From Tubiluchus corallicola (lineage: Eukaryota; Priapulida; Priapulimorpha; Priapulimorphida; Tubiluchidae), in assembly GCA_030141605.1 (NCBI GenBank), contig JAQGDQ010000084.1, forward strand, positions 481,001-545,000: DNA of 64,000 nt, written 5' to 3'. Below are positions 53,816-64,000 of the stretch, piece after piece. Each line of letters begins with the position of its first letter. Position 1 is the first letter of the stretch. Under the pieces are notes generated by a model that saw only the letters and a list, made by a program, of their open reading frames with translations, was not told the origin of the DNA and searched no databases. A program made the translations under genes and the position numbers.

Positions 53816-54020
53816 TAAAAACATTTGTAGTTAAAAACAACACAACTTTATTTAAAACTTTTACGTTTAAAAAGCTGAAAGTTAAAATAATGCCAAACGT
53901 TTGGACAGGCTACTGCTGCCATTATCAACGGTAAATTTACAAACATACAACCAGTTCATATGGGCAGAGCCTATTATGCACTAATTAAGTAGTTAACAGA
54001 AGACAAATAGGTAATAAATA
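53816..54020. mobile_element. Penelope-like element module, copy 1
   Basis: CAACACAACTTTATTTAAAA, GCCAAACGTTTGGACAGGCT, ACTGCTGCCATTATCAACGG, AAACATACAACCAGTTCATA and GCCTATTATGCACTAATTAA. A GAAACGTTTGGC phrase next to TGATGACAGCAGTAG (reverse strand) is a common mark of Penelope-like elements. No coding part is present. Directly followed by the 49-bp satellite. Confidence 0.5.
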
Positions 54021-54290
54021 ACCCTACTCTTGACTCCTGACTTCGTGGCCTGTTCGTGACGGGATGGCAACCCTATTCTTGACTCCTGACTTCGTGGCCT
54101 GTTCGTGACGGGGTGGCAACCCTACTCTTGACTCCTGACTTCGTGGCCTGTTCGTGACGGGGTTGGCAACCCTACTCTTGACTCCTGACTTCGTGGCCTG
54201 TTCGTGACGGGGTGGCAACCGTACTCTTGACTCCTGACTTCGTGGCCTGTTCGTGACGGGGTTGGCAACCCTACTCTTACGTAATGATCC
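54021..54290. repeat. 49/50-bp satellite, about 5 copies
   Basis: The unit is CCCTACTCTTGACTCCTGAC plus TTCGTGGCCTGTTCGTGACG plus GGGTGGCAA (some copies GGGGTTGGCAA). Nearly identical copies, so recent. GC content is well above the flanks. Confidence 0.95.
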
Positions 54291-54434
54291 ATGGAACAGT
54301 TCTGTTAACGTTTACATTTTAATGTGAATTTTTGCGAGGTGTGTATTTAAACATAACGTCTTCGGATCACAATGATTCATCACATACCTTTAGCTGTATG
54401 ACACGTAATTGAAATTTACAAGTTTTGACTGATG

Positions 54435-54805
54435 TTAGAAACATTTATAGTTAAAACACCATAACTTTATTAAAACTTTTAATTTACATGGTTAAAAATC
54501 ATGTTAAACGTTTCGATAGAGCTACTGCTGTCATCATCAGTGGTTAATTTTTGCAAATGTACAACCGGTTTATATAGGTAGAGCCAACAGTATAGAACGT
54601 TATGCGCTAATTATGTATTTAACAGAAGCCATATAGGCAATGAATAAACAGACTAGTAGAAAAGAAATTGATACAGTAAATTATGCACTAATTATGAATT
54701 TAACAGAAGCCAAATAAGTAATGATTAAGCAGACCAGTAGAAAAGAAATTGATACAGTAACTTATGCACTAATTATGAATTTAACAGAAGCCAAATAGGC
54801 AATGA
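54435..54805. mobile_element. Penelope-like element module, copy 2 with internal tandem repeats
   Basis: The same landmarks as copy 1 (AAACGTTTCGATAGAGCTAC, TGCTGTCATCATCAGTGG, ATACAACCGGTTTATATAGG), then about two and a half copies of a ~77-bp unit: TTATGCACTAATTATGAATT, TAACAGAAGCCAAATA, AGCAGACCAGTAGAAAAGAA and ATTGATACAGTAA. Confidence 0.55.
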
Positions 54806-55335
54806 TGTTAAAATGATTTTAGTAAATACGTTTTGGATGTGAATGGTAATGAATACAAATGTAAAGGCAATAGTAAAATATAGAACAGTTTTCTTGGATG
54901 TTAAGAATTGAAATGAATGAGCTGTTCTGAATTACAGGAGTGAGATACAATACGTTTGATCAATAATGTACAATAATGTACTAGCTGAAAATTACTTGTA
55001 GCGTGTAAGAACATTAATTTTTAGCATTAATTTTTTCTAGCAGAAATTTGCTTTTCTTTCTGTTTCCATTTTGATGTATCGCATTAATTGCAAAAACTTG
55101 TTCTACAAAGATTCTCAGTCTGGTAGTCGGCTTACTCATTTATTTTGTATGGCTGTTATTGGTGTACGTTTTGTTTACGGAATTTTGATTATTGTATGTT
55201 TATCTGGATATTGCAGTTACTGAAAAAAGTATGTTTAGTTTCCTTTAATTACAAGCAAAATATTAGGTACTTATTTGGAACAAATGCTAAAACAATTCTC
55301 CTGTCTTATGTAGTTTGCAGTGTTTGAGGTTCTAT

Positions 55336-55622
55336 TTAAAGCAAAACCGAACCCATTCTTAAACTCTAAGCCAAAACAATCGACTCTTTAAAATATTGAA
55401 AGGAAATATACTATTTTTTTCAAAAATTACTTACGTGAAAAAATTATTACCACACAAACATAATTCCGCGTTGGCGCCACTAGTTCTTCGCTGTTGCATG
55501 CATTTTGCCATTCGCTACTAAGACGGGCACTAGCACCTGCATTTTGAAAACGCGTTGCACTAAAAACAGGTGCTGTACTTCTCAGTACAGTTGTGTTAAT
55601 TTGTGACGTACTACACATATTA
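55336..55622 (+). mobile_element. TTAA MITE family A, copy A8 (3'-truncated)
   Basis: TTAAAGCAAAACCGAACCCA start, then ATATTGAAAGGAAATATACT, ACAGGTGCTGTACTTCTCAG. The match stops after TTAATTTGTGACGTACTACA; the right half is absent. Confidence 0.85.
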
Positions 55623-56644
55623 GCACTAACAACACAAAGGAATGGTACCATATTGTCATTAATAAATTAATTAAATAAAATAACCATAATTTTAATACAG
55701 ACAAAAATAAATAATCGTAAAATGTGAAAAGAACTTTTGAAAATTGTGGTTGTTTTATTTTTTCGAATTTATTTCTTTCAGTAACATTTGCATGATTCAT
55801 TAACCATTTCGTAATACAGAAGTGATCCTGATCTCTCCTGTAAACTGAGTGAACTTTATTAAGATTGAAGAATTTACTGGTATGCCCCTTGAACTGTGTC
55901 CAGGTTTCCGGTTTCCCCAAAATTTCTTGCAGTGCAGACAAAATGTTTTCATCCGAGAGTTAAGCCTGTTGTTATTGTAAGGCTGTGCCAATATTATTAC
56001 TCAAAATCGTTGCTAATACTCTAATACTCTCTAGGCGTTTGTCAAAAACAAATACTTTGGTGCTGTTTTTTATTTTCGTTGCCACTCATAAAGTAAAGTA
56101 GTTAGTCTCAGAAATAGCAAAGCTGGAGACCCACTAAAGCCACATCCAAGCTGTCGTCATGTGGCTTAGTCTGTCACTAATTTCCACAGGAATCCTTTTC
56201 CAGTTTTGAAAAATGTCATTTTGGAAACAGCACAAATCACTCGGGAACGACCTAGTTCCCGTTTGGCCTATTTATACGTACACAGACCAGTTAGTTTTGT
56301 CTTCGATACGGGTGTTCTTGTACGTTCTGTTTAAATGTTGTCTTTCTCTGGAATCTGCAGTGTCAATACTTTTCATGGTAGATGTTACATTAACCGACTT
56401 TGCCAAGGTTGAGACAGTGAGGCTATAATCGTTTATCCTTCATTTAAGGAGAAACATGTTAAAATTTTTGGTTTAATTGAAAGAGTCAAGGGACATTTAA
56501 ACCCTTCTCCATCGGTATTTCCTGCTGAGTGTGTGCTTCCTCTGATGGGTCAAGTTCTTGTTTCCTTGGCCAGGAGGTTGCTGAATAGATGTGTATTTGA
56601 AAAACCAACAATAAAGTAAAAAATATTCCTATTAGCGCGAGATC

Positions 56645-57236
56645 GTGGAAACATTATTACCACACAAACACAATTTTACGTTCGCGCCACTAGTTCTTCA
56701 CTGTTACATGCATTTCGCCATTCCTTAGTTATACGGGCACTAGCACCTGCATTTTGGAAACGCATTGAGCGAAAAACAGGTGCTGTACCTCTTAGTTCTG
56801 ATGTGTTAGCTTGTCACGATCTGCACATGTTCCACGGCTCATGCATGAGCACAGTGGTAGATCTGAAATTTGAATTTTTATCTTAAAACTTGCCTAGTTT
56901 TAGTACAACACACTGAATGTAGTAGCGCTGTACTTCAATTTTCACTTTCGCAAACACGTGCAACACGCTCGTGAAATATTTTTTGCTGTTGAAAATTGTG
57001 TTAGTTTGTGATGTCATCAAACACGTGCAACACGCTCGTGAAATATTTTTTGCTGTTGAAAATTGTGTTAGTTTGTGATGTCATCAACAGTTGGGCTCGC
57101 CCACCGTTAATTATGTTTTTAATCTATTATTTAATTATCAGAAATGCTTTAGCAGTATTAATTGTGTTAAAATGTATACTTTTTATCGGAGTTGAAAATG
57201 GGGTAGTATGTGAAACATCATCCTGTCTTCATTTAA
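56645..57236 (+). mobile_element. TTAA MITE family A, copy A9 (5'-truncated, 69-bp internal duplication)
   Basis: Begins inside the family (ATTATTACCACACAAACACA) and runs to CCTGTCTTCATTTAA. The segment ACACGTGCAACACGCTCGTG through TTAGTTTGTGATGTCATCAA is present twice in direct tandem (about 56952-57020 and 57021-57089), identical by eye. Confidence 0.88.
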
Positions 57237-57678
57237 ACAACAAACAACAAATGCACGATTTACACTTCAGCAAAAAGTTTGTTCTACTTTGTAATAAAAC
57301 GTGCAGAGCTTCAGAACTATCCCATTTCCTTTCGGTTTTAAAAAGCGAGTGTTTAACACACGCAAATCTATATTATAGTATCAATGTAATCCCAGGAGAG
57401 TTTAATATGCTGCTGCGTTATTAGCTGCTCTCATCTTTCAGCGGCTTCTCAGTTCGACGTAAAAATATCTGTATAAAAACACGGACTACAATAAATATTT
57501 GGGGTAACTTAGGAAAGGGTCATTGTACTTGCCACCGGTGTTTATTAGCAATATCCGGATCTGCTCAAAAATTCTATTTTTCTCTTTTGCCAGAAGAATT
57601 TGGCACAACCACCTGAGTTGAAGGCCTAGTCCTGATCTTGTGTGGTTTACATATGCGTCTGCTAGTCCTGTGCAACTT

Positions 57679-58950
57679 TTAAAGGAAGCTTGAAACAATC
57701 TACCGTATAAAATATTGGTGAAAGGGAACACGCTGTTTTTCAAGAATGACTTGCGTGAAAGAATTGTTACCACAGAATGGGTAATTTCGCGTTCACGCTG
57801 CTAGTTCTTCGCTATTAGATGCATTTCGCCATGGGCACTAGCGCCTACATCTCGCAGACGCGCTGCACAAAAATTAGCTGCTGCACCGCTCATTTTAGAT
57901 GTGTTCAGTTGTGACGTAGTGCACGCATTCGAGAGTTCATGCCTGAGCACAGCGATAAGCTTTGCCGAGTTTTTATACATCACACTGAATATTTTTCAGT
58001 AACACTGTACTTCAATTTTCGCTTTCGCAAACGCGTGCAACACGCTCGTGAATTTATGAATTATGAATTATGAATTTATTCCACAGCAACACAAACATAT
58101 ATACAAATTGTTATTACATTGAAAGAAAAAATTATAAACTAAACGAGTTACTGTGAGGAGGAGGAAGGAGCATTGAGCTTTCAAGTCCTCCTCCAGATAA
58201 GTGGAACAATTGACAATTAACATTGCATAGTATTTTCATCAGTTATAATTTGCAGTAGCACAAAATAAGTTTTATTAGTAACTTAAGATCAGGATGAGTA
58301 AAATTGTGAGTTAATTATACCGTTGTAGCAGGTAATTTTTTGATGCTTCTTTAAATTGATAAAGATTAAGAGTTTTCATTTCACACGGAATTGATGACCA
58401 TATTTTAATAGCATTATATTTTGATGACTGTTTCATTATATTTGTTTTTGGAAGGGGGAGTACATAGTTTTCGACTGAATATCTTGTGTAATGATCATGT
58501 TGATTTGAAATTGGACTAAAGTATGACCGAAAAGCTGGTGGAAGTAGTGAATTATGATACTGATACATGAAATGAAGACAATACATGTCATATATTTCTT
58601 TCACTTTAAGAGTTTTAACAGACAAATAAATTATATTTGTGGGATGGTCATACCTTACATGATATATTAGTTTGAGAATTTTGTTCTGGGTAATTTGTAA
58701 AGCTTCCAGATTACTTTTATATACACCACCCCAAGACATGACGCCATATATTAGTGAAATGTTTGTGCTGCTGAAAATCGTGTTAGTTTGTGATGTCATC
58801 AACAGTTGGACTCGTCCGCCGTTATTTAAGTTTTTAACCTATTATTTAATTATCAGAAATGCTTTTGCAGTATTAATTGTGTTAAAATGCATGCTTTTAT
58901 CGGACTTGAAAATGGGGTAGTATATGAAAAATCATCCTGTCTTCCTTTAA
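57679..58950 (+). mobile_element. TTAA MITE family A, copy A10, split by a LINE
   Basis: TTAA at 57679-57682 with TTAAAGGAAGCTTGAAACAA. The left part runs to CACGCTCGTGAA (58052), then the LINE, then GTGAAATGTTTGTGCTGCTG resumes the family to CTGTCTTCCTTTAA at 58950. Confidence 0.88.
58053..58753 (-). mobile_element. 5'-truncated non-LTR retrotransposon nested in MITE A10
   Basis: On the minus strand an open frame of about 147 codons ends in TAA at 58311-58313: ISLIYGVMSWGGVYKSNLEA, LQITQNKILKLIYHVRYDHP, then HYTRYSVENYVLPLPKTN and KYNAIKIWSSIPCEMKTLNL. SLI.YG...WG..YK.NL..L...QNK.L..I, H..HNTR....Y.LP..RT and G...WNS.P....L..FK are the C-terminal marks of L2/CR1-like reverse transcriptases. 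The 3' tail is a (TTCATAA)n microsatellite at 58053-58078. GTGAA at 58048-58052 and 58754-58758 is a probable 5-bp target duplication. Confidence 0.87.
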
Positions 58951-58963
58951 GCGCGTCAAAATT

Positions 58964-59125
58964 ATGGAATGTTTGTGCTGTTAAAAATTATGTTCAGTTC
59001 TGCTCGTCGTGCTCGCCCGCCCTGAATTAAGTTGTTGACTATTATTTAATTACCGGAAACGCTTTGGCATTATTATAAGTGTGAAATTGTACATACTTTA
59101 AAATTGGGTAGGTGTTTTCCTTTAA
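58964..59125 (+). mobile_element. TTAA MITE family A, copy A11 (right-end piece)
   Basis: GGAATGTTTGTGCTGTTAAA, GTGCTCGCCCGCC and AATTGGGTAGGTGTTTTCCT, ending in TTAA at 59122-59125. It directly follows A10 (14 bases apart) in the same orientation; more diverged. Confidence 0.75.
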
Positions 59126-60089
59126 ACATTTATCAAGGTGTCTATGGCGCAGTTTATACAAAAAACTGATCTATGTTAATTATGGTTGCTGTTTATAGTC
59201 GTTTAAGCTCGTATTTGTAAATTCGAACTTTGAAGCTGGGCCAAGTGCGCAGCGTAGTGAAGTAGCCAAAACCATTTATTAGTGTCGCCAGAATGAAGCC
59301 GAGTTATTTCAAGGTCACTCGTGGTTGGCAGTAGCAGAATTAAGCATAGCTATCTACGTAAAATAAAATTAGTGGGCGTTTACTTTTTTACGATTTACTA
59401 ATTTAGTAGCAAATGTATTCTAAAATGAATTAGATGTTAAATTTCTGTTTTTGTTTCTCAAATTTACCATGTGAGCAGCACCATCACAAGATTTTCTTCC
59501 CGATCCTGTCCAGAGGCATACCAGTAATCTCAATGAAAATTACATATCAATGTTTTCTGTGTCAAAATTTGTGTTGATTTAATGCTTTCTGTGTAAATTT
59601 TCGTTGTAAACTTGTAATCTCATGGTAAATATAGCAATAAATTTACTTAAATTAAAATTTTTTATGGAATTTAGTATCAAAACTAAGTTACTTATTAAAT
59701 AACCCTTTTATTTTTAGATAGTGTTGCTGCTAACTTTGAGATTATCTCTAGTTTTTGAGGTTATTTGTTGTGACTATTTGCGGACTTAAAAATATCGCGT
59801 TGGTGATTTTATATTTTAACATGTTAATTCAACTGCATTTTTATGTTAGTAAACCGGAAACTGATTTCGTTAATAACCTTGATTTTAGCACTCACTTTGA
59901 TGATCCTTGCTTAAAAAAGGCAATTATGTAGATATTGTAGATACATATGTAGATGTAATATTGTAGAATTCACTCTGTCTTGTATCTATGTAAAATCGTG
60001 TAATGTTTGTACCAAAATTGTTGCCTGCAAAAGAGGCTAATAAAGAATGCTCCGATTATTTTTCCAAACTTTAGGCAATGTTTAATATC

Positions 60090-60250
60090 TAAATTTGTTT
60101 CAAATGACTTACATACCTTTAAAATGTCAATCGCTGTAGTTTAGATTTACACGTTTTGTACAGCGTTATTGCTAACACAAGCTCTGTGTGCAATAAAACA
60201 GCATGGAAGTGATTCAAAATTTCAAGATTTCTTTAAGCTTTATTCACGAA
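60090..60250 (+). mobile_element. Repeat family B, copy 3 (right part)
   Basis: AATTTGTTTCAAATGACTTA, TTTAAAATGTCAATCGC, TTTGTACAGCGTTATTGC and TTTAAGCTTTATTCA correspond to 25930-26095. Confidence 0.55.
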
Positions 60251-60576
60251 GATTGGGTGTTTTCTTGTCATCTAAAGCTAAATTCGTCTGTCTTATCTGT
60301 GAAGTTAACTAAGCGTTATTACATTTTCGTGACAGAAGGTGCAGAAAGTTTTTTTATTTGATTTGAAAGTTATTAGTTATGAGCCACTGTGGAGTGTTAA
60401 GCCTAATGGATGTTAATTCTAGTCTGTTGTTAATGTTCTCATTTCTAAACAACGTGTCGCTATACTTGCTTTGTCTTCAGTGAAATCTGCGTCTACTAAT
60501 TGTAAACAAAACACGGATTGCATGCTAGAATTCTGTTAACAAATATCCGATTCTTGCTGTTTTTTTACAGTATTTC

Positions 60577-61214
60577 TTAAAGGAAAGGTCAAGCCTTCTG
60601 GGAAGTTTGGCTTATTTCAATGTTCGGGCAAAATGTCAGCAGGATCTACTAAAAGTGTGATGAGCGCCTCGTGTAATTAATAAAATCATTAATCGAGCAT
60701 TTCACGACTAGGCGTCCCATTTTGAGCACCCACCCTTCCATCAATGACGTCATTTATCGACAGAAGAAAAGCAGCACACTGTCTATTTGAGGCGTCCCAT
60801 TTTGAGCGCCTATTCTTCCACCAATGACGTCATTCGTCGACTAAAGAAAAGCGCTACACTGACACTATTCTGCCAAAAGCATAATAAGTTTGTGCAATAA
60901 TTATATAGCTAATTTTGTGATGTTTTTGCTCGAACTTTAGGTATAAGCTGCGAAAGTTCGAATTACGTAGTTTAAGCAACGTTCGCTTATGGAAAGCCAC
61001 GATGTGCTTGCGAAAAGTCACGAAGTCCGCCAGTTACGTTTTTACTTTCAAGCGAATGGCGGCAGTCACCGCGTCTAAGAATTTCTCTTCACTATTAAAA
61101 TTTGCTTTATGCTTTATATACAGTTTTTTTGTAAATTTCTTAATTATATTTTTTCAGTTTAAACGATAACAGTAAAATAAACCCAACATGGCAAGAGAGT
61201 TGTATTTTCCTTTA
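60577..61214 (+). mobile_element. TTAA MITE family C, copy C3 (internal duplication)
   Basis: Left TTAAAGGAAAGGTCAAGCCT; right TTGTATTTTCCTTTAG. An ~80-bp piece (GGCGTCCCATTTTGAGC... to CCAATGACGTCATT...GAAGAAAAGC) is present twice, giving two CRE palindromes at 60745-60752 and 60825-60832. Confidence 0.85.
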
Positions 61215-61646
61215 GTGTGTTGCTTAATTTTGAATTTTTTTATCACGTGACTGATTACGATCATCCAAACGACCAATCCCTCATTAGCCTGTAAATTTTA
61301 AAAACAAGCGCTTAGTCAGGTCGACATATCACGGAATGTTATCGGGCTAGACTGCGGTAGTTCTATAATTTTGTTATTATACCTTGATTTGTTAAGAGAA
61401 CAATTATTGAAATATCTAGGTTACTAGTTGTTAGCTTAAAAGCGAATAACATTTCTGCATTTTTGTTATCGATCTGACAAAGTCTTTATAGTGTTTTCAT
61501 GTTTTCGTGTTATTTTGTGATTATGTGAATTCGGTCGATACGACATCGTAACTGTACGTTGTATAAAGTAAACCAGGGAGGCGGCATGCAGTGAATTTTC
61601 TGCATTATTGAAGATACTTTTGAATGAGGGTGTAATTTGCTGCACA

Positions 61647-61928
61647 TTAAAGGAAGACAAGATGATCTTTCATTTTCAAGTCCGATAAAAAGTATACATT
61701 TTAACACAATTAATACTGCAAAGCGTTTCTGATAATTAAATAATAGATTAAAAATTTAATTAACGGCGAGCAAGCCGAACTATTGACGACATCACAAACG
61801 AACATAATTTTCAACAGCAAAAATATTCACCGAGCGTGTTGTACGTGTTTGTGAAAATTGTAGTACAGTGTTAGTGTAAAATATTCAGTGTGCTGTACGA
61901 AAACGACAATTTTTAAGATAAAAATTCA
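61647..61928 (-). mobile_element. TTAA MITE family A, copy A12 (minus, right half)
   Basis: TTAAAGGAAGACAAGATGAT at the left edge is the family's right end, giving the clearest view of that inverted repeat. The match runs to TTAAGATAAAAATTCA and breaks at the CAG-rich run. Confidence 0.88.
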
Positions 61929-62082
61929 GCGACAGCAGCAGCAGCAGTGACAGTAACAGGAGCAGCAACAACAGCCGCACCAACAATAGGAGCAGCATCT
62001 ATAGCAATAACAGCAGCATCAGCAGCAACAACAGTAGTAATAGCAGCAACAGTAGCAGCAGCGACTGCAGCAAAAGCAATGA
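61929..62082. repeat. (CAG/CAA)-rich trinucleotide stretch
   Basis: Imperfect AGC/ACA/AGT steps. The Ala/Val-rich minus-strand frame is an artefact of composition. It starts exactly where MITE A12 breaks off. Confidence 0.8.
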
Positions 62083-62516
62083 ACACTGCAGTGCACGGCA
62101 CTAGAAAGAGCAAGGTTAGCTAGTGTATGCTTTGTTTTTGCGCTGAAATAAACTTGAAAGGCTAGCCAGTGTATTCGTTGCCAGTGGCTATTACCCAATG
62201 GACACGGGCTAGTTTTTTAGAGTGGATCTCCTAATATTAGATGTGACTGCACCTCTTTGTATGACCGAACGAACCCATAGTTAATGAAATTTTTCAAACC
62301 ATTCAGCCGAAACTCACTTTTCTGTCTTTCAAGTAAGCGTGGTTTCAAAAATTTTATTAGTTTGGAAACTTTGGATTCGTTCCATCATTAATAATGAATT
62401 CAGACTAGGATTATAAATAAATAACTCTTTTGTAGCCTGAAATAAGAAATCTGAGGCTTAATTAAACCCAAGTGGAATAATGATGGAAACGGTTCATCAC
62501 TTTTGAATACGTTTGT

Positions 62517-62830
62517 ATTTATAGTTAAAAACAACACAACTTTATTTAAACTTTTACATTAAAAAGTTAAAAGGTAAAATCATGCCAAACGTTTCGACAG
62601 ACTACTGCTGTCATCATCAATGGTAAATTTACAAACATACAACCAGTTTTATAGGCAGAGCCTATTATGTACTAATTAAGTAGTTAATAGAAGCCAAATA
62701 GGTAATAAATAAATATACCAGTAAAGAAATTGATACACTAACTTAAGCACTAATTGTGTATTTACAAAAGCCAGATAGGTAATGAATGATTAAGCAGACC
62801 AGTAGAAAAGAAATTGATACAGTAAGAAAT
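62517..62830. mobile_element. Penelope-like element module, copy 3
   Basis: TTAAAAACAACACAACTTTA, GCCAAACGTTTCGACAGACT, ACTGCTGTCATCATCAATGG, ACATACAACCAGTTTTATAG, then two copies of the ~77-bp unit with CAGACCAGTAGAAAAGAAAT. The best-preserved of the three copies. Confidence 0.55.
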
Positions 62831-63934
62831 AGCTAAGTGTTTGAAAGTAAAGTTAGAGGAATTGATTTGCTTTGTACATTAAGAGAAGGCTTATTAGGGT
62901 ACATAGATAAACTTTCTTTTATTGATAAGTCCCAGTTATTTGAGTTTGTGTAAGTATTTTCCTGTATGTATTTAGCTGTACTTAGTTAAACGTTGCCTTC
63001 GCACGTTAGTAACTGACAGTAATCCAAATATACCCTCGCCCTTTGCTTCATCCCAGCCCAGATCTATTTGATGGAATTTGGCGCAGAAGCGTGCCACAGT
63101 TGAAATGTTCTGTCACACTAACGTCTTTATCTGCACTTCCGGAAGCTGTCGGGGAACTTTCCCGTTCCGGAATGCGACTGGCCTGCTTAAAATTCTAATC
63201 CTTGTTTTGACAAATGCGTCTCAACGGCTTGTAGTTTTGGACGCTAGTGAAATTTTTCCTAATTCTTTTAGTATGTCCGAACGAGCCATTCATTCCTGTG
63301 ACGGATGTGTCTTGCCTAAGCTTTGAGTAACAGGAAATTAGGTTAGTTCGTCACCTTTCGGTTTCGAATTATATGGTGTTCTAACTGTGTGTTACCCAGG
63401 ATCCGATTATGGCTTTTTGGGGACCCTGGGCTAATGAATTTATGGTGCCCCACAGACGGACCCACACTCTGATTTGCTCCCGTGCTTCGAATACTTTTAC
63501 TTGTGGTATATTTTAGCATTTGCATAGTTGGGGCCCCATATTTCAAATAAAGGGCTTCAAAGAGGTGCCCTTATCTCAGATAAAAGGCCTAAAACAAGGG
63601 CCCTTTGTTTAAAACGAAAGGCCGCAAATAGGGATCCTTTCGAATGGGAAGCCACTTTAAAATTGGATTTTCAGACTATCTGGTCTCTTTTAAAGTTGGA
63701 ATTTTATTTTAATTATATCAATTATACAGCACCACAAAGTATGACCCCTCCCCAAGCTTGATGGGCCCTAGTCTGCTTGCCCATACGAGCCGATAGGGTA
63801 ATCCAGCGCTGGTGGTACTCATTATTAACGTTGGTCTTAGTCATTTTATAAAATTTGTCTGTAAGAACATGTTATACATGTGTGCATAATAACGTTCCAT
63901 GTTTCAAGTTTAAATAACAAAAAGCTGCTTAAGC
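62831..63934. other. No gene recognised
   Basis: Open frames at 63078-63326, 63343-63546 and 63528-63761 show no known domain and no codon pattern I would trust. 63540-63620 repeats phrases like AAAGGGCTTCAAAGAGGTGC, AAAAGGCC and ACGAAAGGCC, suggesting a short degenerate tandem repeat. Confidence 0.4.
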
Positions 63935-64000
63935 TTAAAGGAAAGAACAAGTCACTTTGCACGTTGAGTTTGTTTAACTGTTATCACTTAAACTTAGACA
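63935..64000 (-). mobile_element. TTAA MITE family C, copy C4 (cut by the window end)
   Basis: TTAAAGGAAAGAACAAGTCA is the family's right end, followed by CTTTGC and TTTAACTGTTATCACTTAAA, the same as in C1. Confidence 0.8.

Larger units (their letters stand above)
49905..64000 (+). other. Presumed further intron(s)/downstream part of the CH gene
   Basis: No exon completing the CH domain (expected K-x-V-x-x-x-I-x-W-L-G-type helix) was found by eye. The stretch is dominated by the repeats listed. Parts with nothing recognised: 51430-51810, 52340-52710, 53270-53390, 54840-55330, 55630-56640, 59130-60080, 60250-60570, 61220-61640, 62090-62510 and 62840-63930. Confidence 0.5.

Noticed and set aside
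55217-55228. 12-base microexon candidate (TTACTGAAAAAA between AG and GTATGT)
   Set aside because: It lies after exon 4, so cannot fill the CH loop gap, and such AG...GT pairs are common in this much AT-rich sequence.
56190-56330. Segment reading PVLKNVILETAQITRERPSS after an acceptor-like site, considered as the last CH helix
   Set aside because: The phase does not match exon 4, the W-L-G motif is missing, and no suitable donor follows.
57008-57424. 138-codon frame, similar frames at 47995-48381, 58672-58920 and 30116-30424
   Set aside because: The shared part (VCDVINS..RPPLIKFLIYYLIIR-like) is the right half of MITE family A; copies share it by descent and all full-length copies lack a consistent frame over the element.
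1-64000. tRNA genes
   Set aside because: I looked for the GGTTCGANTCC B box with a matching acceptor stem; only simple ATTCGAAT-rich sequence in the hAT-like MITE came close. A covariance-model scan would be decisive.

Overview
The window is nuclear DNA of an invertebrate-type animal: AT-rich, with spliced genes, canonical GT-AG introns up to about 23 kb, and dense mobile-element debris. The phylum cannot be told from the sequence. There are no bacterial-style operons, no CRISPR array, and no tRNA gene that I could recognise.

Two protein genes can be supported, both on the + strand. (1) 511-9252 is the 3' part of a PAXBP1/GCFC2 (GC-rich sequence DNA-binding factor) gene. It has four exons whose phases join without error, and its 5' exon(s) are not found. 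The last exon is unusually long at 1,686 bases. (2) 12135-49904 and probably beyond holds the first four recognised exons of a gene with an LMO7/LIMCH1-type calponin-homology (CH) domain. These exons are only 58-114 bases long and are separated by introns of about 12.8, 1.6 and 23 kb. Single-ORF views miss the gene, and it shows only when the exons are joined. Its downstream exons were not found in the last 14 kb.

Layout: 1-510 has no convincing gene. 511-9252 is PAXBP1, with hAT-like and pogo-like MITEs and a retrotransposon end in its introns. 9253-12134 is the 3' flank, with a MITE, a possible promoter (CCAAT box plus E-box) and a decayed reverse-transcriptase fragment. 12135-26788 holds CH-gene exons 1-3, with satellites, LINE ends and MITEs in the introns. 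26789-49790 is a 23 kb intron rich in tandem arrays (36-bp and 51-bp units), TTAA-bounded MITEs and a 5S-rRNA-headed SINE-like unit. 49791-49904 is CH exon 4, flanked by an inverted pair of the same LINE 3' end. 49905-64000 is mostly MITEs, Penelope-like modules and a 49-bp satellite, with one possible alternative first exon near 53.7 kb.

The strongest non-genic signal is a set of three MITE families (about 0.5-0.6 kb each; at least 17 copies or pieces) that differ inside but share ends beginning TTAAAGGAAR and lie between TTAA sites. Several copies carry a TGACGTCA (CRE-type) palindrome. The families look like non-autonomous passengers of one TTAA-specific transposase, which is not encoded here. 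I do not see a clearly new biochemical system. The most testable ideas are the MITE/CRE dispersal and the inverted LINE pair around CH exon 4, which could favour back-splicing.
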